Assembly (NCBI RefSeq): GCF_022968825.1
Contig: NZ_JALHKS010000003.1
Coordinates: 1 to 64,000 of the forward strand
Direction of reading: 5' to 3'
Length of the DNA stretch: 64,000 nt
DNA from: Chryseobacterium salipaludis
Lineage (GTDB): Bacteria > Bacteroidota > Bacteroidia > Flavobacteriales > Weeksellaceae
In this document: in pieces, positions 45,615-55,065 of the stretch
Layout of the letters: the number at the start of each line of letters is the position of its first letter
Numbering within the stretch: the stretch's first letter is position 1
Notes under the pieces: generated by a model
What the model saw: only the letters and a program-made list of their open reading frames with translations
Database searches by the model: none
Told to the model about the DNA's origin: nothing
Made by a program: the position numbers and the translations under genes

Positions 45615-46259
45615 CTAAATTTCTGTGATGAGGTAATCACCGTATTTACTTTTGTCGAAGCTGAACATGGAACTGTTCAGTTTTTGATTTTCACGATAAT
45701 CGCTGATGGCAATAACAGACAGAGATCCGTCCTTCGCATACTGTTCAATTTTTACGAGTTGTTTCTTCGGTCCGTTCACGAAAATCTTTACTTCTTTAAT
45801 TCCATTATTCGTCGTTGGTGAAAGGTGGATGTAGTCAGCTAAAACTCCGTTTACTTTTACCTTGCCGGCATATTTTACATTATATCCTTTTTTGTATTCG
45901 TCGATGTAATTTAATGGAGAAAACATCTGTTCCGAGCCGGTTGGTTTTGCGATGGTGATTTCCTGATCTTCTGCAGATATATTGTAAATTTTATTTCCGT
46001 CGTACACCTGCTCGGTACCCATAATTTTCAGACGGTACTTATCCTCCGCGGCATAAAAAATTCCCGTTTCCGTTTTGGAAATGTTTTTGCCGTTCCCGGT
46101 TCCGTACGAAAACTTAAAGTACACATTGTCTTTGCTCTTATATTGACTGGCGACACCGTCTAAAATACTTTTTGCCTTGGGATCTACTTTCTGTGCAGAT
46201 AAACTGATGGCCGCAAAAAATGCCAGAACTAGCGAACATTTCAAAATAAAGTTTTTCAT
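45615..46259 (-). CDS. lolA: Outer-membrane lipoprotein carrier protein LolA
   Basis: 214 residues with a signal peptide ending SLSAQ. LolA-fold features: VDPKAKSILDGVASQYKSK at the start, TGIFYAAEDKYRLKIMGTEQVYDGNKIYNI, and C-terminal LNSSMFSFDKSKYGDYLI. Shuttles lipoproteins across the periplasm. The order ftsK-lolA-lptF/G on one strand is familiar in flavobacteria and supports the assignment as the main LolA. Confidence 0.88.
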   Translation of the reverse strand: MKNFILKCSLVLAFFAAISLSAQKVDPKAKSILDGVASQYKSKDNVYFKFSYGTGNGKNISKTETGIFYAAEDKYRLKIMGTEQVYDGNKIYNISAEDQEITIAKPTGSEQMFSPLNYIDEYKKGYNVKYAGKVKVNGVLADYIHLSPTTNNGIKEVKIFVNGPKKQLVKIEQYAKDGSLSVIAISDYRENQKLNSSMFSFDKSKYGDYLITEI

Positions 46260-46324
46260 CTCTGTAATTTAGTGGTTGGATAGGGGAGGAGGGATAAAGT
46301 TAAACTCCTGTTTAAAATCCAAAA

Positions 46325-48799
46325 TTATTTGCGCAATTCTTCCAAAAACTGTTCCAAGGAATTGAGATCAGAGATCTGTACTTCCCGCGCTTTCGCCCCA
46401 TTAAAACCGCCAACAATACCGCTTGCTTCCAGCTGATCCATGATACGGCCGGCGCGGTTGTAGCCTAATTTCAGCTGGCGTTGCAACATGGAGGTGGAAC
46501 CTTGCTGCGTGGAAACGATGATGCGCGCAGCGTCTTCGAACAGCGCATCTTTTTCGTTGGGATCGAAAGCGGCAGTTCCCGATGTGCTTTCTTCATTTTC
46601 CACTTCCGGCAACATAAAGGCACTTGCATATCCCTTCTGTTCACCGATGAATTCCGCAATTTTTTCAACTTCCGGTGTATCCACAAAAGCGCACTGTAAA
46701 CGCAGGATTTCATTACCATTAAAATAAAGCATATCGCCTTTACCGATGAGCTGATCAGCGCCCGGTGAGTCAAGAATCGTTCGTGAGTCCACACTGGAAA
46801 TTACCCTGAATGCTGCACGCGCCGGGAAGTTGGCTTTGATCATACCTGTAATCACATTCACCGACGGACGCTGGGTTGCCACAATAAGGTGAATTCCCAC
46901 CGCTCTGGCCAGCTGTGCAAGACGCGCAATCGGAAGTTCCACTTCTTTACCGGCGGTCATGATAAGGTCCGCAAATTCGTCTACCACCAAAACAATGTAG
47001 GGCAGATAACGATGGCCGTTCTCCGGGTTTAGTTTTCTTTCAGCAAACTTGCGGTTGTATTCTTTCAGGTTTTTGCAGAAGGCGTTTTTCAGCAGGTCAT
47101 AGCGGTTATCCATTTCCTTGCACAGGGAATTCAAAGTGTTGATGACTTTGTGCGTATCCGTAATAATTGCATCCTCGCTGTCCGGCAGTTTGGCCAGATA
47201 ATGGCGCTCAATTTTGGAGTACAGGGAAAGTTCTACTTTTTTGGGATCGACCATCACAAACTTCAATTCGCTCGGGTGTTTTTTGTACAGCAGCGAAGTC
47301 AGGATCGCATTGATACCAACTGACTTACCCTGTCCGGTAGCTCCCGCCATCAGTAAGTGTGGCATCTTGGCCAGGTCGCCCATGAAGATTTCATTCGAAA
47401 TGGTCTTACCGAAAACCACCGGCAGATCCATATCCGTATTCTGGAATTTCTGCGAAGCAATTACGCTGCGCATGGAAACCATGGAAGGCTTTTTCCGGGG
47501 TACTTCGATACCGATGGTCCCTTTGCCGGGCATTGGCGCAATAATGCGGATGCCGAGCGCGGACAGGTTGAGCGCGATATCGTCCTGTAGTTTTTTAATG
47601 GAAGCAACACGAATTCCGGCTTCGGGCACGATTTCATACAGTGTGACAGTCGGTCCGATGGTTGCTTTAATTTCGGCAATTCCAACATTAAAATTTTTAA
47701 GCAGACCGACGATTTTATTTTTGTTCTCCTCTAATTCTTCTTTATTGACCTGAATTTCTTCGTTTCCGTAATCTTTCAGTAGATCGATGGTCGGCATCTG
47801 GAATTTGGCCAAATCCAGCTTATGGTCATATAAACCGTGCTTATCTACCAGTTGTTCCGAACGGGACGCTGGCTCATCCGTACTGATTTCCGGTTGCGGA
47901 GCCACTTCAACCTGCAGCGCGATATCTTCTTCCGCGGTCATTGTCATAGTTCCTGCAGAAGCCGAAGGCATTTTTGCGGCGGCGGGCGCAGCTGTTGCCG
48001 GTGTCAGATCCAGTGAAATCGGAGCAGCAGTTTCTTCTGTTTCAAAGGAGGTTTTGTTGGGCGTAACAATCGGCGCGATGACCGGCTCTTCTTTATCAAC
48101 TTTTTTAATTTCTTCCTCGGCTTCCTGTGGTGTGCTTTCCATCAACTCTTCTTCGAGCTCGTCATCAGCCTCAAAATTCTCCGACGATTTTGGCAGCATT
48201 TCTTTCACGCGTCCCACCGTTTTATCATTAAGGTTATGCACGCCACGGCGAATACTGGAAGGACTTAAATTGAATTCTAATATAAAGTACAAACCGATTC
48301 CCGCCACAATAACCAGCCAGAGTCCGGCAATCCCGATAACTGAATTCAGAAAATCCATAATCTGGTAGCCATACACGCCGCTCAGCACGCCTTCACCGGA
48401 AGTAACAGCGCCCATGAAAATCGGCAGCCAGCAAATGAAAAACAAGGAATGACCGATGGTTTTCCACGGTTTGAAATAATTCTTTTTTAATATAATCAGT
48501 CCCGCCACAAAAAAAAGAAAGGCCAGAATGAACGCAGCAATTCCCAGACTTTCGAAAATGAAAATGTTTCCCAGCCAGTCACCAATTTTGCCAAAAATGT
48601 TGGAGGAAACAATACTGCGGTCCAGCATCGTGCCGGCCTGGCTCTGATCCGCTTTCCAGTTCATCAGGTAGGACACAAAGGACAGCGTGCCGACTACCGC
48701 CAGCAGGATAAAAAGTATCCCGAAAAATATCCGGGGTTTCGATAAAATTCTGTTGTTTTCTACCGCCTTCGAACCGGTCTTCTTGCTTCCTTTTTCCAT
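46325..48799 (-). CDS. ftsK: DNA translocase FtsK
   Basis: 824 residues from ATG 48799; the longer frame starts upstream of the predicted transcription start. Four or five N-terminal transmembrane helices anchor it at the septum; a Glu/Thr/Ala-rich linker covers about residues 200-340. The motor domain has Walker A LMAGATGQGKSVGINAILTS and Walker B VLVVDEFADLI, followed by ATQRPSVNVITG. The C-terminal gamma winged-helix (MLQRQLKLGYNRAGRIMDQLE) reads KOPS-like DNA sites. Clears chromosome termini through the division septum and activates XerCD. All parts intact. Confidence 0.96.
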   Translation of the reverse strand: MEKGSKKTGSKAVENNRILSKPRIFFGILFILLAVVGTLSFVSYLMNWKADQSQAGTMLDRSIVSSNIFGKIGDWLGNIFIFESLGIAAFILAFLFFVAGLIILKKNYFKPWKTIGHSLFFICWLPIFMGAVTSGEGVLSGVYGYQIMDFLNSVIGIAGLWLVIVAGIGLYFILEFNLSPSSIRRGVHNLNDKTVGRVKEMLPKSSENFEADDELEEELMESTPQEAEEEIKKVDKEEPVIAPIVTPNKTSFETEETAAPISLDLTPATAAPAAAKMPSASAGTMTMTAEEDIALQVEVAPQPEISTDEPASRSEQLVDKHGLYDHKLDLAKFQMPTIDLLKDYGNEEIQVNKEELEENKNKIVGLLKNFNVGIAEIKATIGPTVTLYEIVPEAGIRVASIKKLQDDIALNLSALGIRIIAPMPGKGTIGIEVPRKKPSMVSMRSVIASQKFQNTDMDLPVVFGKTISNEIFMGDLAKMPHLLMAGATGQGKSVGINAILTSLLYKKHPSELKFVMVDPKKVELSLYSKIERHYLAKLPDSEDAIITDTHKVINTLNSLCKEMDNRYDLLKNAFCKNLKEYNRKFAERKLNPENGHRYLPYIVLVVDEFADLIMTAGKEVELPIARLAQLARAVGIHLIVATQRPSVNVITGMIKANFPARAAFRVISSVDSRTILDSPGADQLIGKGDMLYFNGNEILRLQCAFVDTPEVEKIAEFIGEQKGYASAFMLPEVENEESTSGTAAFDPNEKDALFEDAARIIVSTQQGSTSMLQRQLKLGYNRAGRIMDQLEASGIVGGFNGAKAREVQISDLNSLEQFLEELRK

Positions 48800-48813
48800 A
48801 ATATCAATGTGCG

Positions 48814-48821
48814 CAAATTTA
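48814..48821 (-). promoter_or_regulatory. -7 promoter element of ftsK
   Basis: TAAATTTG on the minus strand, 14 nt upstream of the ATG at 48799, giving a leader of about 11 nt. Confidence 0.5.
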
Positions 48822-48917
48822 ATAATAAATTTTTTGGATTGCGCCGGTTTCGCGGTCACGTATTACGGTAGAAAAACGGTTTTTTTATTTTACTTTAAAG
48901 ACGGACTTGCTCGTGTA

Positions 48918-49349
48918 TTATGGCTTAATAACCTGAGGCATCGCATCGTCGATGGACTGTGACGACTGCATCTCTGTTCGTTGCTGCACCTTCTCGGCCA
49001 GTTTTTGGTAATATTCTTTCAGTTTATCGAGTTCGCATTCATCCAGGTCTTCAATGTCCACCAAGCGGTTACTGGCCCGGCGGCTGGCTGCGATCAGTTC
49101 ATTTAGTTTTATCTGGATTGCCTTGGAATCTTTGTTTTGCGCTTTTTGAATCAGGAAAACCATCAGGAATGTAATGATGGTAGTTCCGGTATTGATGATG
49201 AGCTGCCACGTTTCCGAATAGTTGAAAAAGGGGCCGCTGCCCGCCCAGATCAGTACAATAATAAGAGCGGCGGAAAATGCCCATGAAGTTCCGGTAAACG
49301 ATGATGCTGCATTGGAGCATCGTTCGAAGAAATTACTTTTAGGTGTCAT
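48918..49349 (-). CDS. Low-affinity iron permease family protein
   Basis: 143 residues from ATG 49349. Two transmembrane helices: WAFSAALIIVLIWAGSGPFF and WQLIINTGTTIITFLMVFLIQ. The continuation QKAQNKDSKAIQIKLNELIAA is the diagnostic block of the family first described in fungi as low-affinity iron permease. Bacterial members are of uncertain transport activity. The C-terminal 50 residues form an acidic helix. Divergent from the Rieske oxidoreductase gene. Confidence 0.85.
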   Translation of the reverse strand: MTPKSNFFERCSNAASSFTGTSWAFSAALIIVLIWAGSGPFFNYSETWQLIINTGTTIITFLMVFLIQKAQNKDSKAIQIKLNELIAASRRASNRLVDIEDLDECELDKLKEYYQKLAEKVQQRTEMQSSQSIDDAMPQVIKP

Positions 49350-49512
49350 GTTGTTGTCGTTTTTTATGCAAAAGAAAATACTTTGCCATTGTGTTCCTTT
49401 GCAAATACTTCTTCTATTGTGTTTTATTGTTATGAATAACGAAAACAAGGCGCGGATTTTGTTTAGGCCTTGATCTTTGAGGCTACTATTAAAACATTAA
49501 AAATAAATACAG

Positions 49513-51021
49513 ATGAAACGAGACGGACAAAGCAGAAGTTTATGGCAAACTGTAGATATGCCAGATTTTTTTGTAGAAAATTCTTCAGAAAAATATGATG
49601 TAATCATTGCAGGTGCCGGCATCACCGGCCTGACTCTGGGTTACATTTTACAGAAAGCCGGCAAAAAATGCCTGATTATCGAAGCTGAAAATATCGGTTT
49701 TGGAACAACAAGCGGTACCACTGCACATGTCAATACATTTTTTGATGCGCAGTATGATACGGTGATTAAAGATTTCGGGGAAGATAAGGCCAAACTTCTG
49801 GCGCAGGTCGGACCGGAAGTAATTGCTTTTATGAGTGAAACAATCATGGTCGAGGGCATTGATTGTGATTTCTTTACCGATATGGAATCCTATGTTTTTG
49901 CTGTGGATGAGGAACAGAAAAAAGAATTGGAAGATTTTTATGACGGTTGCAAGACCGTGGGAATGCCGGTGGAAGTTACCGAACATAATCCGTGGCCGAT
50001 ACCGGCAGAAAAAGTTATTAAAATCTCCGGTCAGGCGCAGTTTCATCCGACCAAATACCTGCGTGCTTTAAGTCAGAAATTTATGGAGTTAGGCGGTAAT
50101 ATTCTGGAAGGGTACAAAGTGCAGGAGGTGAAAGAAGTGGATGATGTGGAAGTGAAAACAGCTTCCAGGACTTTTTTAGCGACGGACTTTATCTGGGCTA
50201 CCCATGTGGTTCCCAATATCAACCGAATGAATTTCCTGGCGGCACCGTACCGCAGTTACGCCATTGCCTTTACTTTAAAGACAGGTGAGTATCCGCTCGC
50301 TTTAGGCGAAGATTTCTATGAGCATTATCATTATTTCCGCATTCAGAAAGAAGGTGACGAAACCTTTGTTATTCTAGGCGGAGAGGACCATAAAACAGGA
50401 CAGGAAGACATTCCTGACGCAAGGTTCGCAGCCCTGGAAGAGTATGCTCGTAAACATTTTGATGTAGATGAGATAGCGTATCACTGGTCTTCACAATATT
50501 ACACACCTGCCGACTCCCTGCCATTTATCGGTCTGAGTCCAGGCGATCATCATATTTATTGGGCGACCGGGTATGATGGTAATGGGATGACCTTTGGAAC
50601 AGCAGCCGGATTGATTATTTCAAATTTAATTTTAACAGGTGATAGCAAATACAAAGATCTCTTTGACCCTTCGCGAATGAATGTGAAAGCCGGTTTTGCG
50701 GATACGGTGAAAGAAAGTGCAGATGCCGTTTTTCATTTAATTAAGGACAAATTTACGCCGGAGAAAATTCACAGTCTGGACGAAATTAAACCGGGTGAGG
50801 GCAAAACCGTTTTTTATGACGGTAAAACCATGTCAATTTACCGCGATGCTTCTGGCACAATTTATGGCGTTGAAAGTGCCTGCACCCACATGGGTTGCAA
50901 CGTCAGCTGGAACAGTGCCGAAGCCACATGGGACTGCCCGTGCCACGGCGCGCGCTACAATATACAAGGCGAAGTACTGAACGGCCCGGCCACCAAAAAC
51001 CTGAAAAAGATTCAATTATAA
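49513..51021 (+). CDS. FAD-dependent oxidoreductase with C-terminal Rieske domain
   Basis: 502 residues. Residues about 28-400 form a DAO-type FAD oxidoreductase (IIAGAGITGLTLGYILQKAG, dinucleotide-binding GxGxxG; later WATGYDGNGMTFGTAAG closing the FAD site). The last ~80 residues are a Rieske domain with CTHMGC and CPCHGARY, ligands for a 2Fe-2S cluster. This fusion lets electrons pass between flavin and iron-sulfur centre. The substrate is unknown; proteins of this layout in Bacillus and Bacteroidota are annotated as putative oxidoreductases. No signal peptide. Followed 25 nt later by a small acidic protein gene. Confidence 0.9.
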   Translation: MKRDGQSRSLWQTVDMPDFFVENSSEKYDVIIAGAGITGLTLGYILQKAGKKCLIIEAENIGFGTTSGTTAHVNTFFDAQYDTVIKDFGEDKAKLLAQVGPEVIAFMSETIMVEGIDCDFFTDMESYVFAVDEEQKKELEDFYDGCKTVGMPVEVTEHNPWPIPAEKVIKISGQAQFHPTKYLRALSQKFMELGGNILEGYKVQEVKEVDDVEVKTASRTFLATDFIWATHVVPNINRMNFLAAPYRSYAIAFTLKTGEYPLALGEDFYEHYHYFRIQKEGDETFVILGGEDHKTGQEDIPDARFAALEEYARKHFDVDEIAYHWSSQYYTPADSLPFIGLSPGDHHIYWATGYDGNGMTFGTAAGLIISNLILTGDSKYKDLFDPSRMNVKAGFADTVKESADAVFHLIKDKFTPEKIHSLDEIKPGEGKTVFYDGKTMSIYRDASGTIYGVESACTHMGCNVSWNSAEATWDCPCHGARYNIQGEVLNGPATKNLKKIQL

Positions 51022-51046
51022 AAGTTTAACTATAAAATATAAAGAT

Positions 51047-51340
51047 ATGCCAGAAGGAAACAGCAAACAGGAACAGGACCGCGAATTGGAAGAAATGAAT
51101 TACGCGCCGTCTGAAGATATTTTTAACCAGGAAGAACACATCCCGGTAGATGGAAACGGAAATCCTGTCAGTGAAAAACAAGCCGAAAAGGAAAGGCTCA
51201 GTGAAGGGCTGGATGTGCCCGGCAGCAAGCAGGATGATGACCAGGCGATCATTGGTTCCCCCGACGAGGAAAACAATTACTACAGCCTCAGTGACAATAA
51301 AGACAATCACGAAGAGGTTAATGACGACCTGATTAACTAA
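51047..51340 (+). CDS. Small hydrophilic acidic protein, function unknown
   Basis: 97 residues, almost no hydrophobic residues, rich in Glu, Asp, Asn and Gln; likely intrinsically disordered. Begins MPEGNSKQEQDRELEEMNY and contains PVDGNGNPVSEKQAEKERL. I do not recognise a family with a known role. Similar hydrophilic proteins accompany stress genes in Bacteroidota, which would fit the redox neighbour, but this is inference. Ends before a terminator. Confidence 0.7.
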   Translation: MPEGNSKQEQDRELEEMNYAPSEDIFNQEEHIPVDGNGNPVSEKQAEKERLSEGLDVPGSKQDDDQAIIGSPDEENNYYSLSDNKDNHEEVNDDLIN

Positions 51341-51347
51341 ACCAAAT

Positions 51348-51377
51348 AAACCTCATTTTACCGTGAGGTTTTTTTAT
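51348..51377 (+). terminator. Terminator of the oxidoreductase/acidic protein pair
   Basis: AAACCTCA / TGAGGTTT stem with 8-nt loop followed by T run. Confidence 0.88.
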
Positions 51378-51464
51378 GCTTTAATGTAAGCCGGCTTTCG
51401 TTTGCATTTAAGTCTTCAATTAAATATCTTTAAAGCATCAATATTTAGTTAAGACAATCATCCT

Positions 51465-53456
51465 ATGACCGACTTTCAGCAGCAGATTCTGCAAGGCATT
51501 CCCGATAGTTTACCAACGCCCAAACCGTATGATCCCGCGATAAATCACGCGCCAAAAAGAAAACAAATTTTAAGCGAAGAAGAAATGAAACTGGCACTGC
51601 GAAATGCGCTGCGTTATTTCGAGCCAAAATTTCACGCTGAACTTTTGCCGGAGTTTCGCCAGGAACTGGAGCAGTATGGCCGGATTTATATGTATCGTTT
51701 TCGTCCGGTTTATGAGATGAAAGCAAGACCTATTGAGGACTATCCCGGTCAATCGCTGCAGGCAAAATCGATCATGCTGATGATTCAGAATAACCTGGAT
51801 TACGCTGTAGCGCAGCACCCGCATGAACTTATTACTTACGGCGGGAATGGAGCGGTCTTTCAGAACTGGGCGCAGTATCTGCTCACAATGCAATATCTGG
51901 CTACGATGAATGATGAGCAAACGCTGGTCATGTATTCCGGGCATCCGATGGGTTTGTTTCCCAGCCACGCCAATGCGCCAAGAGTAGTGGTCACCAACGG
52001 CATGGTAATCCCGAACTATTCTGCGCCCAACGATTGGGAAAAGTTTAATGCGCTCGGTGTTTCGCAGTATGGGCAGATGACCGCCGGCAGCTATATGTAC
52101 ATCGGTCCGCAGGGAATTGTGCATGGGACAACTATTACGGTTCTTAATGCATTCAGAAAAATTAAAAAAGATCCGAAGGGCGGTTTGTTTGTCACCTCAG
52201 GTCTGGGCGGCATGAGCGGTGCACAGCCAAAGGCCGGAAATATTGCCGGATGCATTACCGTTTGCGCCGAAGTGAATCCGAAGATTACAAAGATCCGTCA
52301 TGATCAGAAATGGGTTGATGAAATTTATGAAGACCTCAGCCAGTTGGTCGGTCGTGTAAAAAAAGCTCAGGAACACAAAGAAACCGTTTCCCTGGCATAT
52401 CTCGGCAATGTGGTGGACGTGTGGGAAGAATTTGACCGGCAGCATTTGCATATTGATATTGGCTCGGATCAGACTTCGCTGCACAACCCGTGGGCCGGCG
52501 GGTATTATCCGGCGGGATTGTCTTTCGAAGAATCCAATAAAATGATGGCGGACGATCCGGAACAATTTAAAGAAAAAGTACAGGAAAGCCTGCGCCGGCA
52601 GGCGGCTGCCATCAACCGCCATACCGAAAAAGGCACGTACTTCTTTGACTACGGCAATGCCTTTTTGCTGGAGGCAAGCCGGGCCGGTGCCGATGTTCTT
52701 TCGGAAAACCCTTCCCTTGGAAGAGAATTTAAATATCCGAGTTATGTGCAGGATATCATGGGCCCGATGTGTTTTGATTATGGCTTCGGTCCCTTCCGTT
52801 GGGTGTGTACCAGCGGCAAACCGGAAGATCTGGCAAAAACAGATTCTATCGCCTGTGAGGTTTTAGAAAAAATAATGGAAACCGCACCGCAGGAAATCCG
52901 ACAGCAGATGCAGGATAATATTACTTGGATCCGTGGTGCGCAGCAAAACAATTTAGTGGTGGGTTCACAAGCGCGTATTTTGTACGCGGATGCGGAGGGC
53001 AGAATTAAAATCGCAGATGCTTTTAACCGGGCGATTGCTGCGGGAGAAATCGGGCCGGTTGTGCTTGGTCGTGACCATCATGATGTGTCCGGTACGGATT
53101 CGCCGTATCGCGAAACATCCAATATTTATGACGGTTCACGTTTTACTGCAGACATGGCGATCCAGAATGTCATAGGTGACAGTTTCCGCGGGGCCACATG
53201 GGTTTCCATTCACAATGGCGGCGGTGTCGGTTGGGGAGAAGTAATCAACGGTGGCTTCGGCATGCTGCTCGACGGATCGGCCGAAGCAGAAAAACGCCTG
53301 AAATCAATGCTTTTCTGGGATGTGAACAACGGTATTTCACGCCGCAGCTGGGCACGAAATGAAGGCGCCGTATTTGCCATTAAACGCGCGATGGAAGCAG
53401 AATCACAACTCCGGGTTACACTCCCGAATGAGGTGGAAGACAGTTTATTAAATTAA
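51465..53456 (+). CDS. hutU: Urocanate hydratase
   Basis: 663 residues. Converts urocanate to imidazolonepropionate with tightly bound NAD, the second step of histidine breakdown. Signature GGMSGAQPKAGNIAGCITVCAE and active-site YSGHPMGLFPSH, QARILYADAEGR and DHHDVSGTDSPYRET are intact. It is about 100 residues longer than the common bacterial HutU (about 555) and closer in length to the animal enzyme (676). No hutH, hutI or hutG nearby, so the rest of the pathway must be elsewhere. Its stop overlaps that of the S41 peptidase gene. Confidence 0.95.
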   Translation: MTDFQQQILQGIPDSLPTPKPYDPAINHAPKRKQILSEEEMKLALRNALRYFEPKFHAELLPEFRQELEQYGRIYMYRFRPVYEMKARPIEDYPGQSLQAKSIMLMIQNNLDYAVAQHPHELITYGGNGAVFQNWAQYLLTMQYLATMNDEQTLVMYSGHPMGLFPSHANAPRVVVTNGMVIPNYSAPNDWEKFNALGVSQYGQMTAGSYMYIGPQGIVHGTTITVLNAFRKIKKDPKGGLFVTSGLGGMSGAQPKAGNIAGCITVCAEVNPKITKIRHDQKWVDEIYEDLSQLVGRVKKAQEHKETVSLAYLGNVVDVWEEFDRQHLHIDIGSDQTSLHNPWAGGYYPAGLSFEESNKMMADDPEQFKEKVQESLRRQAAAINRHTEKGTYFFDYGNAFLLEASRAGADVLSENPSLGREFKYPSYVQDIMGPMCFDYGFGPFRWVCTSGKPEDLAKTDSIACEVLEKIMETAPQEIRQQMQDNITWIRGAQQNNLVVGSQARILYADAEGRIKIADAFNRAIAAGEIGPVVLGRDHHDVSGTDSPYRETSNIYDGSRFTADMAIQNVIGDSFRGATWVSIHNGGGVGWGEVINGGFGMLLDGSAEAEKRLKSMLFWDVNNGISRRSWARNEGAVFAIKRAMEAESQLRVTLPNEVEDSLLN

Positions 53457-55015
53457 AATAAATTGATAGCTGCCGAGTCTTTTTCAGCAGCTATTTCATT
53501 TAAAATATAATCGAGTTGTACATCCTGCCCGGATAATTCCTGTTCCAGTGTTGGGATAATCTCTATGTGCGGTTCCACTCCTTTCTGTGTTTTAGTGAAA
53601 TCAATAGCCGGTTGAATAAGCATCATTCCAATCGGTAATCTCAGTTTGGAATTAGGTAATTGCACCGTTACGTACCGGCCGGCAACCGTTCCATCATTGG
53701 CGCCGCCGGTTTCTTCGCCAACCAAAGTGGCACGGCGTGCATCTTTCAGTTTCGCAGACAGGATCGAAGAGGCTGAAAAACTACTGCCGTTGATTAACAC
53801 ATATAATTTACCCTTAAAAGCATTGTCTTTGGGATGCCGGATGGCCGCAATTTTATTATTGTTGCGCATATATGTCTTTCCATTCACTTTTTTCGTGGCG
53901 AGCAAAGAACCGGCAAAATAGATAGGATAGGTAAGTACGGCCCAACTCTTCAGTTTCCAGTTCATGTTTTTCAGGTAATCTGCGCGGAGAAGGGATCCGC
54001 TATCGGTAATTTCAATGTCATTAATGAATTGAAAATCTTCATTGACTAAATAGGAATACAGATTATTAACTTCGGAGAGTGCGCCACCTGTGTTATTCCT
54101 GATATCTAAAATTAAATATCGGGCAGGGGACTTTTTTAATTTTTCGAAAGTTTCCTTGTAAAATTTCGAAGAATACGTTCGTGAAAATGTTTTGACCGTT
54201 ATTTTAGCGACAGTGGAATCTGTGGTCAAAAAGCTAAGTTCGCGGTTAAAACTTTTGCTACTTGCGTTATAATCAGCGACACGGCCGCTGTCCGATTTTT
54301 TGATTTCTTTTATCCGGAGGCTGTTTTCTTTTTTATCATCCTGCGCAATTATTTTTCTTTTCAGCCAGACTGTTTGTGTATTCTCATCCGTTCGAACGGT
54401 CATTTGCGCACTGTCTTTCAAACCATATTCCGCGGTGAAATAGCCACTCCAGCGCTTCGCACTGATATAAGGTATGAAGGTGGTGTTATAACCGTCGCTG
54501 GCATAGTACTTTTCATACTTCGTCAGCATGATACTAACAGGAATATCATCGATTGCAATGATTTCTGTGCCAGCCGGGAACTTTTTAATACTGTCCTTAT
54601 TCTCCGAGATAAAAAGCTGATGGTCTTTAACTCTGTATTCGAACTGCGTAAATAACGGTGATCTTTCGGAAAAGTACTTTTTTTCTTCTTTGGTAAAACG
54701 TTTTTGCGGTGGCGGCAAAGTCAAATGTCCCTGTCTGATTTCTGCCACGAGTGGAGCCAGCTTTTTGTAAAACTCAAAAGGTGTGAGCGCGGAATTAATA
54801 GTGCTCTTCAGACTGTCTGCCTTTCGGTGGAATTCATCCTTAGAAATATAATCATACAAATGCGGATGAATCTGCTCCAGTTTTTTGACTGTGAAGTTTA
54901 CATCCGCACGAAGTTGGGCTGCTGCTACCGGCTTTTCCAGCCGTGCATTGTACTTTGGTACATTAACGCACGATGTCAAAAGTATAAGTCCTGCCAGCCA
55001 GTAAAAGTTTTTCAA
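53453..55015 (-). CDS. S41 family (C-terminal processing-type) peptidase, lipoprotein
   Basis: 520 residues. Lipoprotein signal with LTSC (Cys16). Contains a degenerate PDZ-like segment (FPAGTEIIAIDDIPVSIMLTKYEKY) and the S41 catalytic block YVLINGSSFSASSILSAKLKDARRATLVGEETGGAN, with nucleophile Ser and downstream Lys. Translation begins at TTG 55015: an in-frame TAA lies 12 nt upstream, and the signal peptide requires this start. The substrate is unknown; envelope protein quality control is a reasonable guess. Confidence 0.85.
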   Translation of the reverse strand: MKNFYWLAGLILLTSCVNVPKYNARLEKPVAAAQLRADVNFTVKKLEQIHPHLYDYISKDEFHRKADSLKSTINSALTPFEFYKKLAPLVAEIRQGHLTLPPPQKRFTKEEKKYFSERSPLFTQFEYRVKDHQLFISENKDSIKKFPAGTEIIAIDDIPVSIMLTKYEKYYASDGYNTTFIPYISAKRWSGYFTAEYGLKDSAQMTVRTDENTQTVWLKRKIIAQDDKKENSLRIKEIKKSDSGRVADYNASSKSFNRELSFLTTDSTVAKITVKTFSRTYSSKFYKETFEKLKKSPARYLILDIRNNTGGALSEVNNLYSYLVNEDFQFINDIEITDSGSLLRADYLKNMNWKLKSWAVLTYPIYFAGSLLATKKVNGKTYMRNNNKIAAIRHPKDNAFKGKLYVLINGSSFSASSILSAKLKDARRATLVGEETGGANDGTVAGRYVTVQLPNSKLRLPIGMMLIQPAIDFTKTQKGVEPHIEIIPTLEQELSGQDVQLDYILNEIAAEKDSAAINLF

Positions 55016-55065
55016 GAGTTTCTGATTTTATGTTTCAACTCCTGAAAGTAAGAATATTTCTAAAA

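Noticed and set aside
47214..48368. Long plus-strand open frames opposite ftsK
   Set aside because: Antisense shadows of the ftsK motor and linker; ftsK shows intact domains.
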